Source of the DNA: Apricaphanius iberus
Taxonomy: Eukaryota; Chordata; Actinopteri; Cyprinodontiformes; Aphaniidae
Direction of reading: 5' to 3'
NCBI GenBank assembly: GCA_028564705.1
Contig: JAPXFQ010001529.1
Span: 5,001 to 69,000 of the forward strand
Length of the DNA: 64,000 nucleotides
Shown: positions 1 through 13,200 of the stretch, piece after piece
Numbering within the stretch: position 1 is the stretch's first letter
Layout of the letters: every line of letters begins with the position of its first letter
Made by a program: the position numbers and the translations under genes
The notes under the pieces: generated by a model
Told to the model about the DNA's origin: nothing
The model's input: only the letters and a program-made list of their open reading frames with translations
The model's database searches: none

Positions 1-655
1 ATGGAAGGATGAACAGATGGATGGATGGATGGATGATAACTGGATGGATAAATGGATGGATAAATGGATGGATGGATGGATGGATACATGGATGGATGGA
101 TAAATGGATGGATGGATGGATGGATGGATAAATGGTCGAATGGATGGATGGATGGATGGATAAATGGATGGATGGATGGATGGATAACTGTATGGATGGA
201 TAAATAGATGGATGGATGAATAAATGGATGGATGGATGGATAAATGGATGGATGGATGGATGGATAACTGTATGGATGGATAAATAGATGGATGGATGAA
301 TAAATGGATGGATGGATGGATAAATCGATGGATGGATAAATGGATGAATGGATGGATGGATGGATGGATGGATGGATAAATGCACAGATAAATGGATGGA
401 TGGATGAATGGATGGATGGACACATGAATGGATGGATGGATGGATAAATGCACAGATAAATGGATGGATTGATGGATGGATGGATGGACGGATAAATGGA
501 TGGATGGATAGATAAATGGATGGATGGATGGATAAATGGATGGATGGATAAATGGTTAAATGAATGGATGGATGGATGGATTGATGAATGGATGGATGGA
601 TAAAGGGTTAAATGAATGGATGGATGGATGGATAAATGGATGGATGGATCATAGC
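1..655. repeat. GGAT/GGATAAAT simple-repeat tract
   Basis: Almost every position belongs to tandem GGAT with interspersed AAAT and a few AACT or CACA variants. The tract probably continues to the left of the window. Some segments recur as longer blocks, for example the stretch around 181-240 is repeated around 241-300. No gene is seen here. Confidence 0.95.
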
Positions 656-659
656 TGTC

Positions 660-1698
660 AAGTTGTAGTTATTAATTAGTTTACATGTGGGAGAATAAAA
701 CACGTTGGCCAGACATTACCAACATAAATAAAATTGGTCCGATTAAAAACTCGTCCTACATGTTGTATGACATGCTTCTCCTCTAATCTTACCAACACAT
801 TGCTATAAAAACACAATATTACGTTCCTCTGCGCCTCCCCATTGATCTGGGTTACAGCTCCGCATCGCCCTGGAGACGAGAAATGCCTGTTCATACCAAG
901 CTGGGCCTCAGCGGTTTACTTTACCCTCTGCAACACCAGAAATTACTGCAAAAAGCTCAGAGCTGAAAGAAATATAGAGGTATTTATTAATGTGCATCAG
1001 AGTGGCTGTGTTTAACCGTTAAGTGCGTTTAATTCATTATTTCATATTTAAAATTATTAAAGATGTTAATACTTAAATGTTTATTTAAGTTTAAAAATAT
1101 TTCATTAAGACTGCTGAGCAGAGGTGAACCCAGAAAGATTTTAAAGGGGGCTAAATGGGGGCCAGTGATGATCTTAGGGTGTCACATCAAAATGAAAGCT
1201 GTAATTCAAAAGGGGCGGGGCCTACACTGACTGACAGACTCAACATGACGGTCAAAGTTTGATGTAAACAGATACATAAAACCCGTAAATAATTTCAACT
1301 AATTATCAAAGTTATTTTTCTTTTATTTTGTCATTCATTAAAATATTACAAATATAAGTGATAATTTAATATCTTCGTATATTCAGAACAGATGCAGCTG
1401 CTGCAGAAAGCAGAGCAGGATGTCCCACATGTTTTAACAGTGTCCTGTCTGAGACACTCCCATGTCTGCTAGTGTGGCGAGCGTCACTCACAGGTTTTCT
1501 GCAAAACATTGCAGTGTAAAATATACAAATATTACAGGTCATTACAATATCCACTATTACATAGATACAACTTTGCAGCATGTGAGTACATTGTTCTACC
1601 TGCTATATGAGAGTGGGAGTTTTTGTGAATACTAGAGCTTGGTTGGGGTGGGGATGGCTCACGTCTGAAAATCTCCCTTATTTTATAATCCAAAACTT
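660..1698. other. Intergenic stretch, no recognisable gene
   Basis: This AT-rich sequence lies between two GGAT repeat tracts. Short open frames occur but none resembles a known protein and none has convincing splice context. It lies downstream of the clrn2 stop codon. Confidence 0.6.
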
Positions 1699-2260
1699 TT
1701 ATTGGATGGATGGATGGATGAACAGACGGATGGATGAACGGATGGATGGATAGGCGGATGGACAGATGGATGGATGGACGGATGAACAGATGAATGGATG
1801 GATGGAGGGATGAACAGACGGATGGATGAACAGATGGATGGATGGACGGATGAACAGATGAATGGATGGATGGAGGGATGAACAGACGGATGGATGAACA
1901 GATGGATGGATGGACGGATGAACAGATTAATGGATGGATGGAGGGATGAACAGATGAATGGATGGATGGACGGACGGATGGACGGATGAACAGACGGATG
2001 GACGGATGGATGTTTGGATGGACGGATCAACAGACGGATGGATGGATGGATTAATTTGACGGATGGATGCATGGACGGAGGGACAGATGAATGGATGGAT
2101 GGAGGGATGAACAGATGAATGGATGGATGGACGGACGGATGGACGGATGAACAGACGGATGGATGTTTGGATGGACGGATCAACAAACGGATGGATGGAT
2201 GGATGAATAAACAGATGGATGGACGGATAAACAGACGGATGGATGGATGGATGGATTGTT
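1699..2260. repeat. GGAT-derived minisatellite with 68-bp higher-order unit
   Basis: GGATGGATGGAT units alternate with GAACAGA(C/T) spacers. A 68-bp block repeats at offsets beginning near 1778, 1846 and 1914, and related blocks recur near 2090-2160. The minus strand is open for 194 codons of Pro-Ser-Ile-His type repeats, which is a by-product of the repeat. Confidence 0.9.
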
Positions 2261-2477
2261 CTATCATGTGAGATTCATGAAAATAAATGGCCTTTTCATT
2301 AATTGTCCAATCAGAATTAATAAGAACAAATCAACTTTAAAGTCCTTTAAAATCAGTCAGAAATAACTTTAGCTTCTATGAAACATCATACATCTCAGGC
2401 TGGAAATCAGCACTTGTGTTTTTTCTTTTTTCCAGGCTGTTAACAGCAAACAATGGCTGGTTCTCCGTGTGTGTTCT

Positions 2478-2779
2478 TCAGTAGAGCAGGTCCAGGGCAG
2501 AGATTGTGGGCTCTTCAGGCTTCTTGATCTCTGGTTTGGGCAGCTTGATTCGACTCATGGCGACCACTCCACACACAGCGAAGTGGGTCACAACGCTGCC
2601 AACCCCGAGCCAGAAAGACCAGTCCAGGGTTTCCTCCAGAACCTCCAGGACGAAGAAGTTCTCCTGATAGTTTGCCACATGCTCAGTCAGATGGTGATGC
2701 TTGACAGCTGCCAGGAAACAAAGAACCCCCAGGGCGCCAAAAAGAGCTGCAATCAGAGAAGAAGTATTTGATTTCCCAC
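2478..2779 (-). CDS. clrn2: clrn2 exon 3 with stop codon
   Basis: Begins after an acceptor reading TTTTTAATCAG and supplies the last two membrane segments and the cytoplasmic tail. The stop is TGA at 2480-2478. I see no convincing AATAAA on this strand in the next 250 bp, so the 3' end of the transcript is not placed. Confidence 0.93.
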
Positions 2780-5700
2780 CTGATTAAAAAGCTCAGATTT
2801 AAGAAGTTTATACATTAAAAACACAGTGGAACATGAGTCTGTCAGTCCGTCCGTCCATTTTTTCCAGCTTCAGATCCGTTTTATTCACTTTCAGATTCCT
2901 GTTTTTCAGTGTTTCATGTTATCTACCTATTATGTTTATTCCCACGTTTCCTAAGTTTCCTGAAGGCAACATGATAGAGGGAACGTCTTCAGCCTCCTAT
3001 GCTCAGCTGCCACTCATGATGCCTCTCCCCTCTCTGTGTCGCCCCACCCACTACGCCACATCAGTGTCAAAAGTTTGAAAATGAAAAACAGGAATCTGAA
3101 AGTGAAAAAAAAAGGATCTGAAGCTGGAAGAAAAAATGGATGGAAACGGTGATTAGAAAGATCTGAATCTGAAAAAAAAAATCTTAAACTGAAGGAAAAA
3201 ATATATCAAACTTAAAAAAATATATATTACTGAAACTTTTGAATGTAAGTTTATTTAGAAAAAGACAATAAAAAAAACACTGAAATTTAAATTAATAAAA
3301 ACATTCAATACATTTTGTTTAATTTTGAATTCACTTTTTTGTTTTTCGGAGTTCAAAATAAAAACTTGACTTTCATTTTCAGTGAACATATTTTCAATTT
3401 AAGATATTTCTTTGAAATAAACAAACATATTTAGCTCCATACAGAGGCAGCGATTAAGCAGAGAAGCCCAGATAAATCCCAAGGTTTTCCCAGGCCAGCC
3501 GAGCCAATCATAACGTGAGGATATGCTGAGGAGTATCACTAGTAGTCATAGTAGTGCATTGTATAATGGGTAGAATAATGAAGGAGGAGGACTGCTGAAA
3601 ACTCATATCGGTCTGTTCCAGTAGGACAATGAGCACCCCCCACACATGAACAGTGGAATGGGTACGCTAAGGTAGGAAGACATCTAGCATCAGGAATGGC
3701 CTTTGATTTAAAAAGTAAAGGACTATGCCTAAATACCTAGAGGATCATTTATAAAACTTAGCATAGTATCCTCACCAAAACTGTACTAAAACTAAGGAAA
3801 AAAGATATTCCTATAAAAAAATAGTCCATTCTATCAAACTTTGATAATGTACAGAGGCCGCTTTATAAATCACTCTCCCAAAAATGTACTCAGGTGATTT
3901 TGGATCATATCCCTCCTCCTACACAACCTCTTTTTAATATAAACGATCCATGCAAAGTGCCAAGGGAATATTCTGCATAGACTTAAGCCGCTGAAATGGG
4001 GTGTTCACAGGTAACCATGGCAACCACGAGAATGTGCCATTCCACTGAGACTGAAATCAAAGCATTTATGGGCGATATAGAGGCACAACGAAGGATTTTA
4101 TTTCAATCAATCAACATTTATCTTTAATGATCTTAACTCAGCCAAAAGGCGACCAAAGTGCTTCACAAAAAAGACCAAAATATAGTTAGCAACTGGAAAA
4201 TGTCAAAAACAGTAAAGTGATTCAGATAAGAAGATAAAAGCAGCGGCATAAGCGATAAAACAAATACCAATAAATATAAAGTCTGAATTAAATGATTACT
4301 TCTTGTAGCAACAATACAAGTGGAATAAAAGCAAATTAAACAAACAAAAAGGCAGCAGAATGTAATAAGGTTCAGCACTCCCAAGTATTTAAAGCCTGAT
4401 AGAAAAGGTGTGTTTTCTACAATTCTACTTTTACAGACTGTGCAAAATATTATTTGGTCTGAAATAAACGGAAGAGCTGGGATTGACTAGTGTTTTGGTA
4501 CCAGCGTTGTTGCAATAAAAAAGAAGGTGGAGACAAAGAGGGACACAGCCAGAATGTGGCCGGGATGCACGGTTCCGAACGGTCTGTAGATCTCATACCA
4601 GGACCAGTTCAGTACATCTAATAGGACTGCTTTAGGAAGTCTATATCGGCTGATCAGTCATCACCATGGGACAGGAAAATCTCTAAAAAACATGTCCTGA
4701 TGCTGCTGGGGGCTGATCTTATGTAGGAGTGTCAAGATGAATTCACCAATAAGTGAAACTGCTATATATAATGAAGCCGTAAATAAGAATATCCTGTGAT
4801 AGAATTCTTAAATGCCACATAATGTTATGCAGATTCTCATTTTTATTCTCAGTTCAGAGATGGAGGGTGGGGGCTGACTGGTGTGTGTGTGTGTGTGTGT
4901 GTGTACACAAGTCTGAAGATGTGACTTAAAGTAACCGGTTTTCCATCTCACAGGCTGCGCTGCCAGTGTCCTCCGTGTCCAAAAAGAGTTTAGGAAGTTT
5001 CTTGTGTGCTTAAAGTTGCGTTTTTCCATCACGCTTCTTAAAAATAAATAACAAAGTTTGTGTTAAAAGTGCCTTACACGATATTTAGACCGTTTCATGC
5101 AGCAAGCTTTATAGATGAGTTACCTGGTCTGTGCCAGTAACCCAACCAATCCAAATTAGTTCTACGATTTCCGTTTTTTTTTTATAACCACGTTTCTTAA
5201 ATGACAAATGCAACCATAAACATTCCAGTGCCTGTCCCAAGTCATAGAAATGAAAATGCAGCGGGTTGTGTCAGGAAGGGATTCTGACATAAAACCTAAG
5301 CCAAATCAAATATGTGAATCACAAACATGAACTCCATACCAGATCGGTCGACGCCCAGGTTAACAACAACCGGCACAGGTGCTGTTGATCCACAGCGTGG
5401 AACCTGGACTAGTTTTGGTCGACGGAGGAAAGGAGGAAGTTGTGTTGGTAGGAAAAGAGAGAAGAGGAAATTTAATGGTGTGGAACTAATAGTAGGGACT
5501 TTGAATGTTGGGACTCTGCCAGATAAAGCTAGAGAGCTGGTTGACATGATACAGAGAAAGAAGGTGGATATTCTGTGTGTTCAGGAGACCAGGTGGAAAG
5601 GTAGCCGGGCTAGAAGCTTAGGAGAAGGGTGCAGGTTGTTCTACCATGGGGTAGATGGAAAGAGAAATGGAGTAAGAGTTATCCTGAAGGAGGAATTTGC

Positions 5701-8424
5701 TAGGAATGTTCTGGAAGTGAAAAGAATGTCAGATAGCCGGATGTGTCTGAAGCTTGAAATGGAAGGAATAATGATCAGGAGAGTCTCCATGAACTAGGAT
5801 GTTTGCAGATGACGTTGTGATCTGCAGTGAGAGCAGGGTGGAGGTGGAGGAAAAGCTAGAGGTGGAGGTATGAACTGAAAAAGAGAGGAATGAAGATCAG
5901 TCGCAGCAAGACAGAATACATGAGTGTAAACATGAGTGACACAAGTGGAACGGGGAAGTTACAGGTAGTGGAAGTTTACAAAGTAGAGAACTTTAAGTAC
6001 TTTAGGTCAACGGTCCAAAGCAATGGAGAGAATAAGTGAAGAAGTGTGTGAAGCTGGTTGGAATGGGTGGAGAAACGTGTCAGGTGTGATAAAAGGCTTT
6101 CAGTGAGAATGAAGGAAATGTGTAGAAGACAGTAGAAAGACGAGCGATGTTGTACGGTCTAGAGACAGAACCAATGAGGAAAAGACAGGAAGCAGAACTG
6201 GAGGTTGTAGAACTCTAGATGTTGAGATTCTATCTGGGAGTGACGAGGATGGATAGGATCAGGAATGAGTCCATCAGAGGGACAGCTGATGTTAGATGTT
6301 TGGGGATAAAGTCAGACTGAGATGGTTTGGACATGTTCAGAGGAGAGACGATGATTATATCGGTAGAAGGATGCTGAGGATGGAGCCACCAGGCAGGAGG
6401 CAGAGAGGAAGACCAGGAAGAAGATTAATGGATGAAGGAGGACATGAAGTTAGTTGGTGTGAGGATGCAGAGGATAGGACTAAATGGAGACAGATGATTG
6501 GCTGTGGTGACTCCTGGAGGGAAAAGCCCAAAGAGAAGAAGAAGTTTCTTTATACTGACCATAATGTTACAAGAAGAATTAACCTGTATTGTGCCACCAT
6601 GGGAAAATTCAGATGTACCAACAGCAAGGTAAGGTTAATGGAAGTATCATAAACAAAGTGCAGATCAGATCAGTCCAGTGCCATCCTTCGCAGTATAGCC
6701 TGGTTTCCACTTAGAGGTCCGGTCCGGTTGTACCATGCCATCATACTAGTGATACACTAAGTCCAGCCAGCAGCTCTGCCTGGTTTTTGGTTCTTCCTTC
6801 AAACAAACCTTACTGCCATGTTTATGAGTGGGCTGGTTCTTTGTTTTCTGTGTACAATGAGATGAAACAACAGCACTGGTGTTTATGTGGCCAGCAGCGA
6901 TCTTCTCTGTCTAACCATCGTCCTTTGGAGCTTCAACTAAATTGGGACCATTAATGGACCAGTACAGGCCTGCTGTATGGGACCCCTTTACAATGGAAAC
7001 AGGCAAAAAGGCGGACCGGACGGGACTGGAGCGCAGCGTTTCGCTCAGCAGACACAAGGCTTCAGATAGCTGAAAAATATTCTGTAGAAGCATGACCTGC
7101 TAGACTTCTCACATTTAAAATAGAATAGTTAAAAAAGCAACATTAGATTGCACTCCAGGCAGTCCTTTCAGAGCGACCCAGTCTCATCATAACCCTGTTA
7201 CAGTCTGAGGAGGGAGATAAAGATTAGGGTGATGGGAAGGAGGCCTTCCAAGCTCCAGGACCTGGGGATCAAGACCGCTTTTTCACAAATTAGAAATTAG
7301 TATTTTGTTTCTAATTGATATACCTTTTACTGTGTTTCACTGCCTTTGGTGTCAGAAATAAACATCTTGATTGAATGAAAATAAATTTAAAGCTAAATCT
7401 GTCAGAGCTAAGAATAAACTGGGTTTAAGTGTTTTATGTAATTCATTAAAAAAAACCCTGAGAAAGTGAAAACAGCTTGAAACAAAGTAAAAAAATGTTT
7501 TTACCAGCAGTGAAGTTCCACAGGTAAAGTCCTTTGTGACCTTTGATGCTCTGGTAGGGCACCTTGCGTGCATTGTAAATGCAGAAGGACAGACTGACCA
7601 AGGCAAAGCCAACAGCCACCAGCAGGAAGAGAATCACCATCATATGAAGACCACCATTCAGCGTCTGCACCAGCCTAGGGAAAACTGCAGAGGCAAGAAA
7701 AAGGCTCTGAAACGTAAAAAACTTGTTCTAAAGTTTAAAAGTGAAGCTAGTAACTTTAAAAGAACACTTTGTGTTTTTCAGGTGTGTTTTAGGTCTAAAC
7801 TGGTTTGTGTTCCTCAGTTTCCATATTTGTAATGCTCATATTGTACAACAGAACTGAGAAGAAACAATATTAATATTCCAAACATTGATATTGCAATTTG
7901 CCGTATTTTGTTCAATGTACTTATCAAACATTCAAATCAAACTTTCTTTATAAAGCCGTTTCTACAAACATTGCAACTCAGAATGCTTTACAGATGAAAC
8001 TGTAAAAAAATTGGCCCATACCTGCAATAATTATTAGATTATATACTGGATTTCAATCAAGTTAGTTTATATTCAGATATTTAAGAAGAGCTGAGTTTGA
8101 CCAGCGCTGTAGTTTCACATTTAGTCATATTTCCTACTAAAATACCAGAACAAAAGTCACTCATATCTTACTGTATATTTTGGAGCGCCTGTTGCCGAGT
8201 CCGCACCTCTTGGTCTTTCCTCCCTGGAACAAGCCGTAGTAAATGTTCCCAATAAACTGCTCCAGCTCAGGACTGGACGCGTTCACTATGTCCACCCCAG
8301 TTTTACACAGGATCCGCCCGATCACCCAGCGCTCTGTGGACAGGGCCACCACCAGGAGCACCACCGAGCCGACACACAGCGCAGAGGCCACCGAGAATGT
8401 CAGTCGTTTCCACACAGAAGGCAT
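2478..8424 (-). CDS. clrn2: Clarin-2, complete three-exon gene
   Basis: Clarin-2 is a four-pass, tetraspan-like membrane protein of sensory hair cells, needed in vertebrates for hair-bundle maintenance and hearing. Coding exons are 8424-8172, 7684-7505 and 2779-2478, all with GT-AG introns. The phases (1 and 1) join to 244 codons plus stop, similar to the 232-residue human protein. What the sequence shows: residues 1-84 begin [10 protein letters not shown], contain the first hydrophobic segment, then [12 protein letters not shown] and [16 protein letters not shown], the conserved clarin extracellular loop. Exon 2 gives [15 protein letters not shown] and the second membrane segment, then [16 protein letters not shown]. 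Exon 3 gives two further hydrophobic segments, [15 protein letters not shown] between them, and the ending [11 protein letters not shown], close to the clarin-2 C terminus. Intron 2 is 4.7 kb and carries an RTE-like LINE remnant. I recognise clarin-2 rather than clarin-1 or -3 from the loop and tail. Confidence 0.95.
2834..5290. other. clrn2 intron 2, left part; no coding signal
   Basis: AT-rich intronic DNA. A stretch near 3060-3200 repeats runs like GAATCTGAAAAT in a diverged tandem way. A degenerate dispersed repeat is possible around 4080-4180. A GT microsatellite occupies 4881-4904. No additional exon is required, because clrn2 exons 2 and 3 join in phase. Confidence 0.6.
4881..4904. repeat. 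(GT)n microsatellite
   Basis: Twelve perfect GT dinucleotides within clrn2 intron 2. Confidence 0.95.
5310..6545 (+). pseudogene. RTE-like non-LTR retrotransposon, 5'-truncated and internally deleted
   Basis: The left part (5327-5795) encodes the start of an apurinic-type endonuclease domain: [19 protein letters not shown], then [15 protein letters not shown] and the [10 protein letters not shown] region. The right part (from 5799) begins at the reverse transcriptase catalytic motif [12 protein letters not shown] and runs, with frame breaks, to [34 protein letters not shown] and [13 protein letters not shown], the usual C-terminal end of fish RTE-type elements. The tail is an AGA/AAG-rich run near 6530-6545. 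The stretch that would encode the rest of the endonuclease and most of the RT is missing between about 5790 and 5800, and stops and frameshifts show it is dead. It lies antisense in clrn2 intron 2. The assignment to the RTE clade is from memory of related elements. Confidence 0.85.
6550..7500. other. clrn2 intron 2, right part; no gene seen
   Basis: Ordinary intronic sequence with no recognisable domain, RNA or repeat family. It ends at the clrn2 exon 2 donor. Confidence 0.55.
7505..7684 (-). CDS. clrn2: clrn2 exon 2
   Basis: This is 180 bp (60 codons' worth) in phase 1 at both ends, preceded by the acceptor TTGCCTCTGCAG and followed by the donor GTAAAAAC. It encodes the end of the first loop ([10 protein letters not shown]), the second membrane segment, and the short linker ending [10 protein letters not shown]. 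Confidence 0.93.
8172..8424 (-). CDS. clrn2: clrn2 exon 1
   Basis: Carries the start codon (8424-8422), the N-terminal membrane segment and most of the first extracellular loop. It ends in phase 1 at AAAATATACA before the donor GTAAGATA. The open frame runs a few codons into the intron before a stop, so the splice site rather than the stop sets the end. Confidence 0.93.
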
Positions 8425-8668
8425 CTTACGAGCCCATGGTGCCCCGGGGAAGGGAATAGGACGCCGGGCAGCGACCGTGGGCTGGGCTTGGTGATCACCA
8501 TGAATTTAACGTGTTCTTCATGATCTCCTCTCAGCTTGGGAAGAGAAAAGCAGTCGGACCCAGCGTGATGTTGCATGTATTCATGTATAGGTCACATGGG
8601 AGGAGAAACTGAACCTAGAGGCGTCAGGGAGATCTGTTACCGGGAGAAACTCTATCTGCAGCCTGCTT

Positions 8669-8671
<3 letters not shown>

Positions 8672-8719
<48 letters not shown>
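8672..8719. repeat. (CA)n microsatellite
   Basis: About 24 uninterrupted CA dinucleotides roughly 250 bp upstream of the clrn2 start codon, so it may lie near the clrn2 promoter. Confidence 0.95.
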
Positions 8720-8721
<2 letters not shown>

Positions 8722-8945
8722 ATTCATATGAGAGATTGACCTTTGCAACAGCAGCTTTAAATGAATATTTTTATATCTTAGCAGCTCAATCAGCTGTAAA
8801 TTGAAGAACACTGTTGGGATTCAGTTGCTGCTGATTGTCTGTGAATCTCACAGTGTGTATATTAGGAACGTCTCTATTAACTCTGTGCAGGATGAAAGGA
8901 GCAGGAGCTCAAAAGAGGAGAGGTACCCTAAAACTGGAGACAGTG

Positions 8946-10190
8946 GGCCTCATTTACGACCAAATCAGGGTGTAAATGTTGCGTACACAAAAATGTACAC
9001 TTTTCGGCATTTATCAATCTGGACATGAGCGTACAATGCGCACAAAGTATACACCAAGTCAGGAGGTGGTGTCAATTTTACACCCATTTCAACCTTCATC
9101 GCAACACGCAAAAAACATTCATAAAATCCAAGATTTAGACAACATTAAACATTCCCGTGCTGGAAAAATTATGCCTACATCTCTCACATTACAAATATGC
9201 AATTTGATGAAGTTATGTTCGGGTTATGTCATGATCTTTCATATTAAATAAACAAGGGACGCCTCGCACACCACAGGGCTCCAAATTGTAGTCGATTTAA
9301 AAAGTTAGTCCCTTAATTGCTGCAGTTAGTGTGAGAGTCGTCTTTTTTCTTCCTTTCAATATTATCCATGTTTTCGGCTGCCCAATATTTTTGGAACGGA
9401 TGTGCACGCTGATCCCCTTTTTTTATGATAGTCTGTCATTAAATAAGGTGCAAAATGTCAAACTCTAAAGTCTCCCACAAATTGTCGATTTCTCAGCAGC
9501 AGCATACAGAAAAATTGAAGAAAATTTTTTTTCTCTCTCCCGTAATGTGGCTTACATAAAAATAAAAACCTAAATAGACCTAAAGTGGCAGTGAGACAGT
9601 TACTATGTAAACATTCTGTAACAGATATGAATATAAATGAATAAAAAGTAACTAGAAATGTTCTATACAACATGATGTGCAATGTATGGTTACAGATATT
9701 TTTATAAGATGTGGGGACAGCCGCAGCATCGTGTCATTCCGGTCCCACTGCAGGTTCTATCCATACTGGGTGTTCTGGCCACCAGCTGTGTAATATAACA
9801 ATGAATAACTGCATGTCATGCTTTAGGTGATAAAGGTTGTTGGAGCATCTAATAACCCTCCGTTCCAAGCGCACACAAGACGCACCAGGAGCTGGGTCTG
9901 CCTGTGACCTATTTCCTGCTAGTGAAGTTCCTCTTTTTAACAATCTTGGTTGTCTGCCGTTCAGCCATGTTGCAAAAACAAGGCGTGGAAGAGGCGGTTG
10001 GTGAATATTTATAGGCGTGACTTTCATAAATACGCTCGTTTCATCCGTGACATTTATCAATAAGCGCAGGTCTTTGTGCACAAATCTGGGCGGATCCGAC
10101 ACGTTCATAAATCCCACGTTGGGTCTTGTGTATTTGGAATATACACCCAAAATATTCACAGTTTTCCTCGCTAGTTTGATAAATGAGGCC
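8946..10190. mobile_element. 1245-bp TIR transposon, copy 1 (non-autonomous)
   Basis: The unit starts GGCCTCATTTACGACC and ends GATAAATGAGGCC, so the ends are inverted copies of GGCCTCATTTA. The same 1245 bp occurs at 19927-21171 with only two differences that I can find by eye. No transposase motif is visible; the two open frames present in both copies (74 and 141-152 residues, minus strand) match nothing I know. I infer a non-autonomous cut-and-paste element, superfamily unassigned. Its right end lies 16 bp from the start of the 19-bp satellite. Confidence 0.75.
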
Positions 10191-10205
10191 CAATGAGCAC
10201 ATTAT

Positions 10206-13200
10206 GGGGCCCATATCTACTAAAGGGGCCCACATCTACTGAAGGAGCCCACATCTACTAAAGGGGCCCATATCTACTAAAGGGGCCCAAATCTACTGAA
10301 GGAGCCCACATCTACTAAAGGGGCTCATATCTACTAAAGGGGCCCACATCTGCTGAAGGGGCCCATATCTACTAAATGGGCCCATATCTACTAAAGGGGC
10401 CCATATCGGGGCCCATATCTACTGAAGGGGCTAAAATCTACTGAAGGGGCCCATATCTACAAAAGGGGCCCATATCTACTAAAGGGGCCCATATCTACTG
10501 AAGGGGCTAAAATCTACTGAAGGGGCCCATATCTACAAAAGGGGCCCATATCTACTAAAGGGGCCCATATCTACTGAAGGGGCTAAAATCTACTGAAGGG
10601 GCCCATATCTACAAAAGGGGCCCATATCTACTAAAGGGGCCCACATCTACTGAAGGAGCCCACTTGTACTGAAGGGGGCCACATCTACTGAAGGGGCTAA
10701 AATCTACTGAAGGGGCTCATATCTATTAAAGGGGCCCACATCTACTGAAGGGACCCACATCCACTAAAGGGGCCCACATCCACTAAAGGGCCCACATCTA
10801 TTAAAGGGGCCCACATCTACTGAAGGGGCTCACATCTATTAAAGGGTCCCACATCCACTAAAGGGGCCCACATCTATTAAAGGGGCCCACATCTACTGAA
10901 GGGACCCACATCCACTAAAGGGGCCCACATCCACTAAAGGGGCCCACATCTATTAAAGGGGCCCACATCTACTGAAGGGGCCCACATCCACTAAAGGGGC
11001 CCACATCCACTAAAGGGGCCCACATCTATTAAAGGGGCCCACATCTACTGAAGGGGCTCACATCTATTAAAGGGTCCCACATCCACTAAAGGGGCCCACA
11101 TCTATTAAAGGGGCCCACATCTACTGAAGGGACCCACATCCACTAAAGGGGCCCACATCCACTAAAGGGGCCCACATCTATTAAAGGGGCCCACATCTAC
11201 TGAAGGGGCCCACATCTATTAAAGGGGCCCACATCCACTAAAGGGGCCCACATCCACTAAAGGGGCCCACATCTATTAAAGGGGCCCACATCTACTGAAG
11301 CGGCCCACATCTATTAAAGGGGCCCATATCTACTAAAGGGGCCCACATCCACTAAAGGGGCCCACATCTATTAAAGGGGCCCACATCTACTGAAGCGGCC
11401 CACATCTACTGAAGGAGCCCACATCTACTAAAGGGGCCCATATCTACTAAAGGGGCCCACATCTACTAAAGGGGCTCATATCTACTAAAGGGGCCCACAT
11501 TTGCTGAAGGGGCCCATATCTACTAAATGGGCCCATATCTACTAAATGGGCCCATATCTACTAAAGGGACCCATATCTGCTGAAGGGCTATACAAAAGGG
11601 GCCCATATCTACTGAAGGGGCCATCTACTGAAGGGGCTAAAATCTACTGAAGGGGCCCATATCTACTAAAGGGGCCCACATCTACTGAAGGGGCCCATAT
11701 CTACTAAAGGGGCCCACATCTACTGAAGGAGCCCACATCTACTAAAGGGGCCCATATCTACTAAAGGGGCCCACATCTGCTGAAGGGGCCCATATCTACT
11801 AAATGGGCCCATATCTACTAAAGGGGCCCATATCTGCTGAAGGGGCCCATATCTACAAAAGGGGCCCATATCTACTAAATAGGCCCATATCTACTAAAGG
11901 GGCTAAAATCTACTGAAGGGGCCCATATCTACAAAAGGGGCCCATATCTACTAAATAGGCCCATATCTACTAAAGGGGCTAAAATCTACTGAAGGGGCCC
12001 ATATCTACTAAAGGGGCCCACATCTACTGAAGGAGCCCACATCTACTAAAGGGGCCCACATCTACTGAAGGAGCCCACATCTACTAAAGGGGCCCACATC
12101 TACTAAAGGGGCTCATATCTACTAAAGGGGCCCACATTTGCTGAAGGGGCCCATATCTACTAAATGGGCCCATATCTACTAAAGGGGCCCATATCTGCTA
12201 AAGGGGCCCATATCTACAAAAGGGGCCCATATCTACTAAAGGGGCCCATATCTACTGAAGGGGCTAAAATCTACTGAAGGGGCCCATATCTACTAAAGGG
12301 GCCCACATCTACTGAAGGAGCCCACATCTACTAAAGGGGCCCATATCTACTAAAGGGGCCCACATCTACTAAAGGGGCCCATATCTACTAAAGGGGCCCA
12401 AATCTACTGAAGGAGCCCACATCTACTAAAGGGGCTCATATCTACTAAAGGGGCCCACATTTGCTGAAGGGGCCCATATCTACTAAGGGGCCCTATCTGC
12501 TGAAGGGGCCATATCTACAAAAGGGGCCCATATCTACTAAAGGGGCCCATATCTACTGAAGGGGCTAAAATCTACTGAAGGGGCCCATATCTACTGAAGG
12601 GGCCAATCTACTGAAGGAGCCCATATCTACTGAAGGGGCCCATATCTACTGAAGGGGCCCAAATCTACTGAAGGAGCCCACATCTACTAAAGGGGCTCAT
12701 ATCTACTAAAGGGGCCCACATTTGCTGAAGGGGCCCATATCTACTAAAGGGGCCCATATCTGCTGAAGGGGCCCATATCTACAAAAGGGGCCCATATCTA
12801 CTAAAGGGGCCCATATCTACTGAAGGGGCTAAAATCTACTGAAGGGGCCCACATCCACTAAAGGGGCCCACATCTATTAAAGGGGCCCACATCTACTGAA
12901 GGGGCCCACATCTATTAAAGGGGCCCACATCCACTAAAGGGGCCCACATCCACTAAAGGGGCCCACATCTATTAAAGGGGCCCACATCTACTGAAGCGGC
13001 CCACATCTATTAAAGGGGCCCATATCTACTAAAGGGGCCCACATCCACTAAAGGGGCCCACATCTATTAAAGGGGCCCACATCTACTGAAGCGGCCCACA
13101 TCTACTGAAGGAGCCCACATCTACTAAAGGGGCCCATATCTACTAAAGGGGCCCACATCTACTAAAGGGGCTCATATCTACTAAAGGGGCCCACATTTGC

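Noticed and set aside
1683..2267. 194-codon minus-strand frame rich in Pro-Ser-Ile-His
   Set aside because: Simple consequence of the GGAT minisatellite.
9734..10159. 141-codon minus-strand frame, repeated in the second transposon copy (20715-21173)
   Set aside because: Conserved only because the two DNA copies are almost identical. It has no recognisable domain and includes the terminal repeat.
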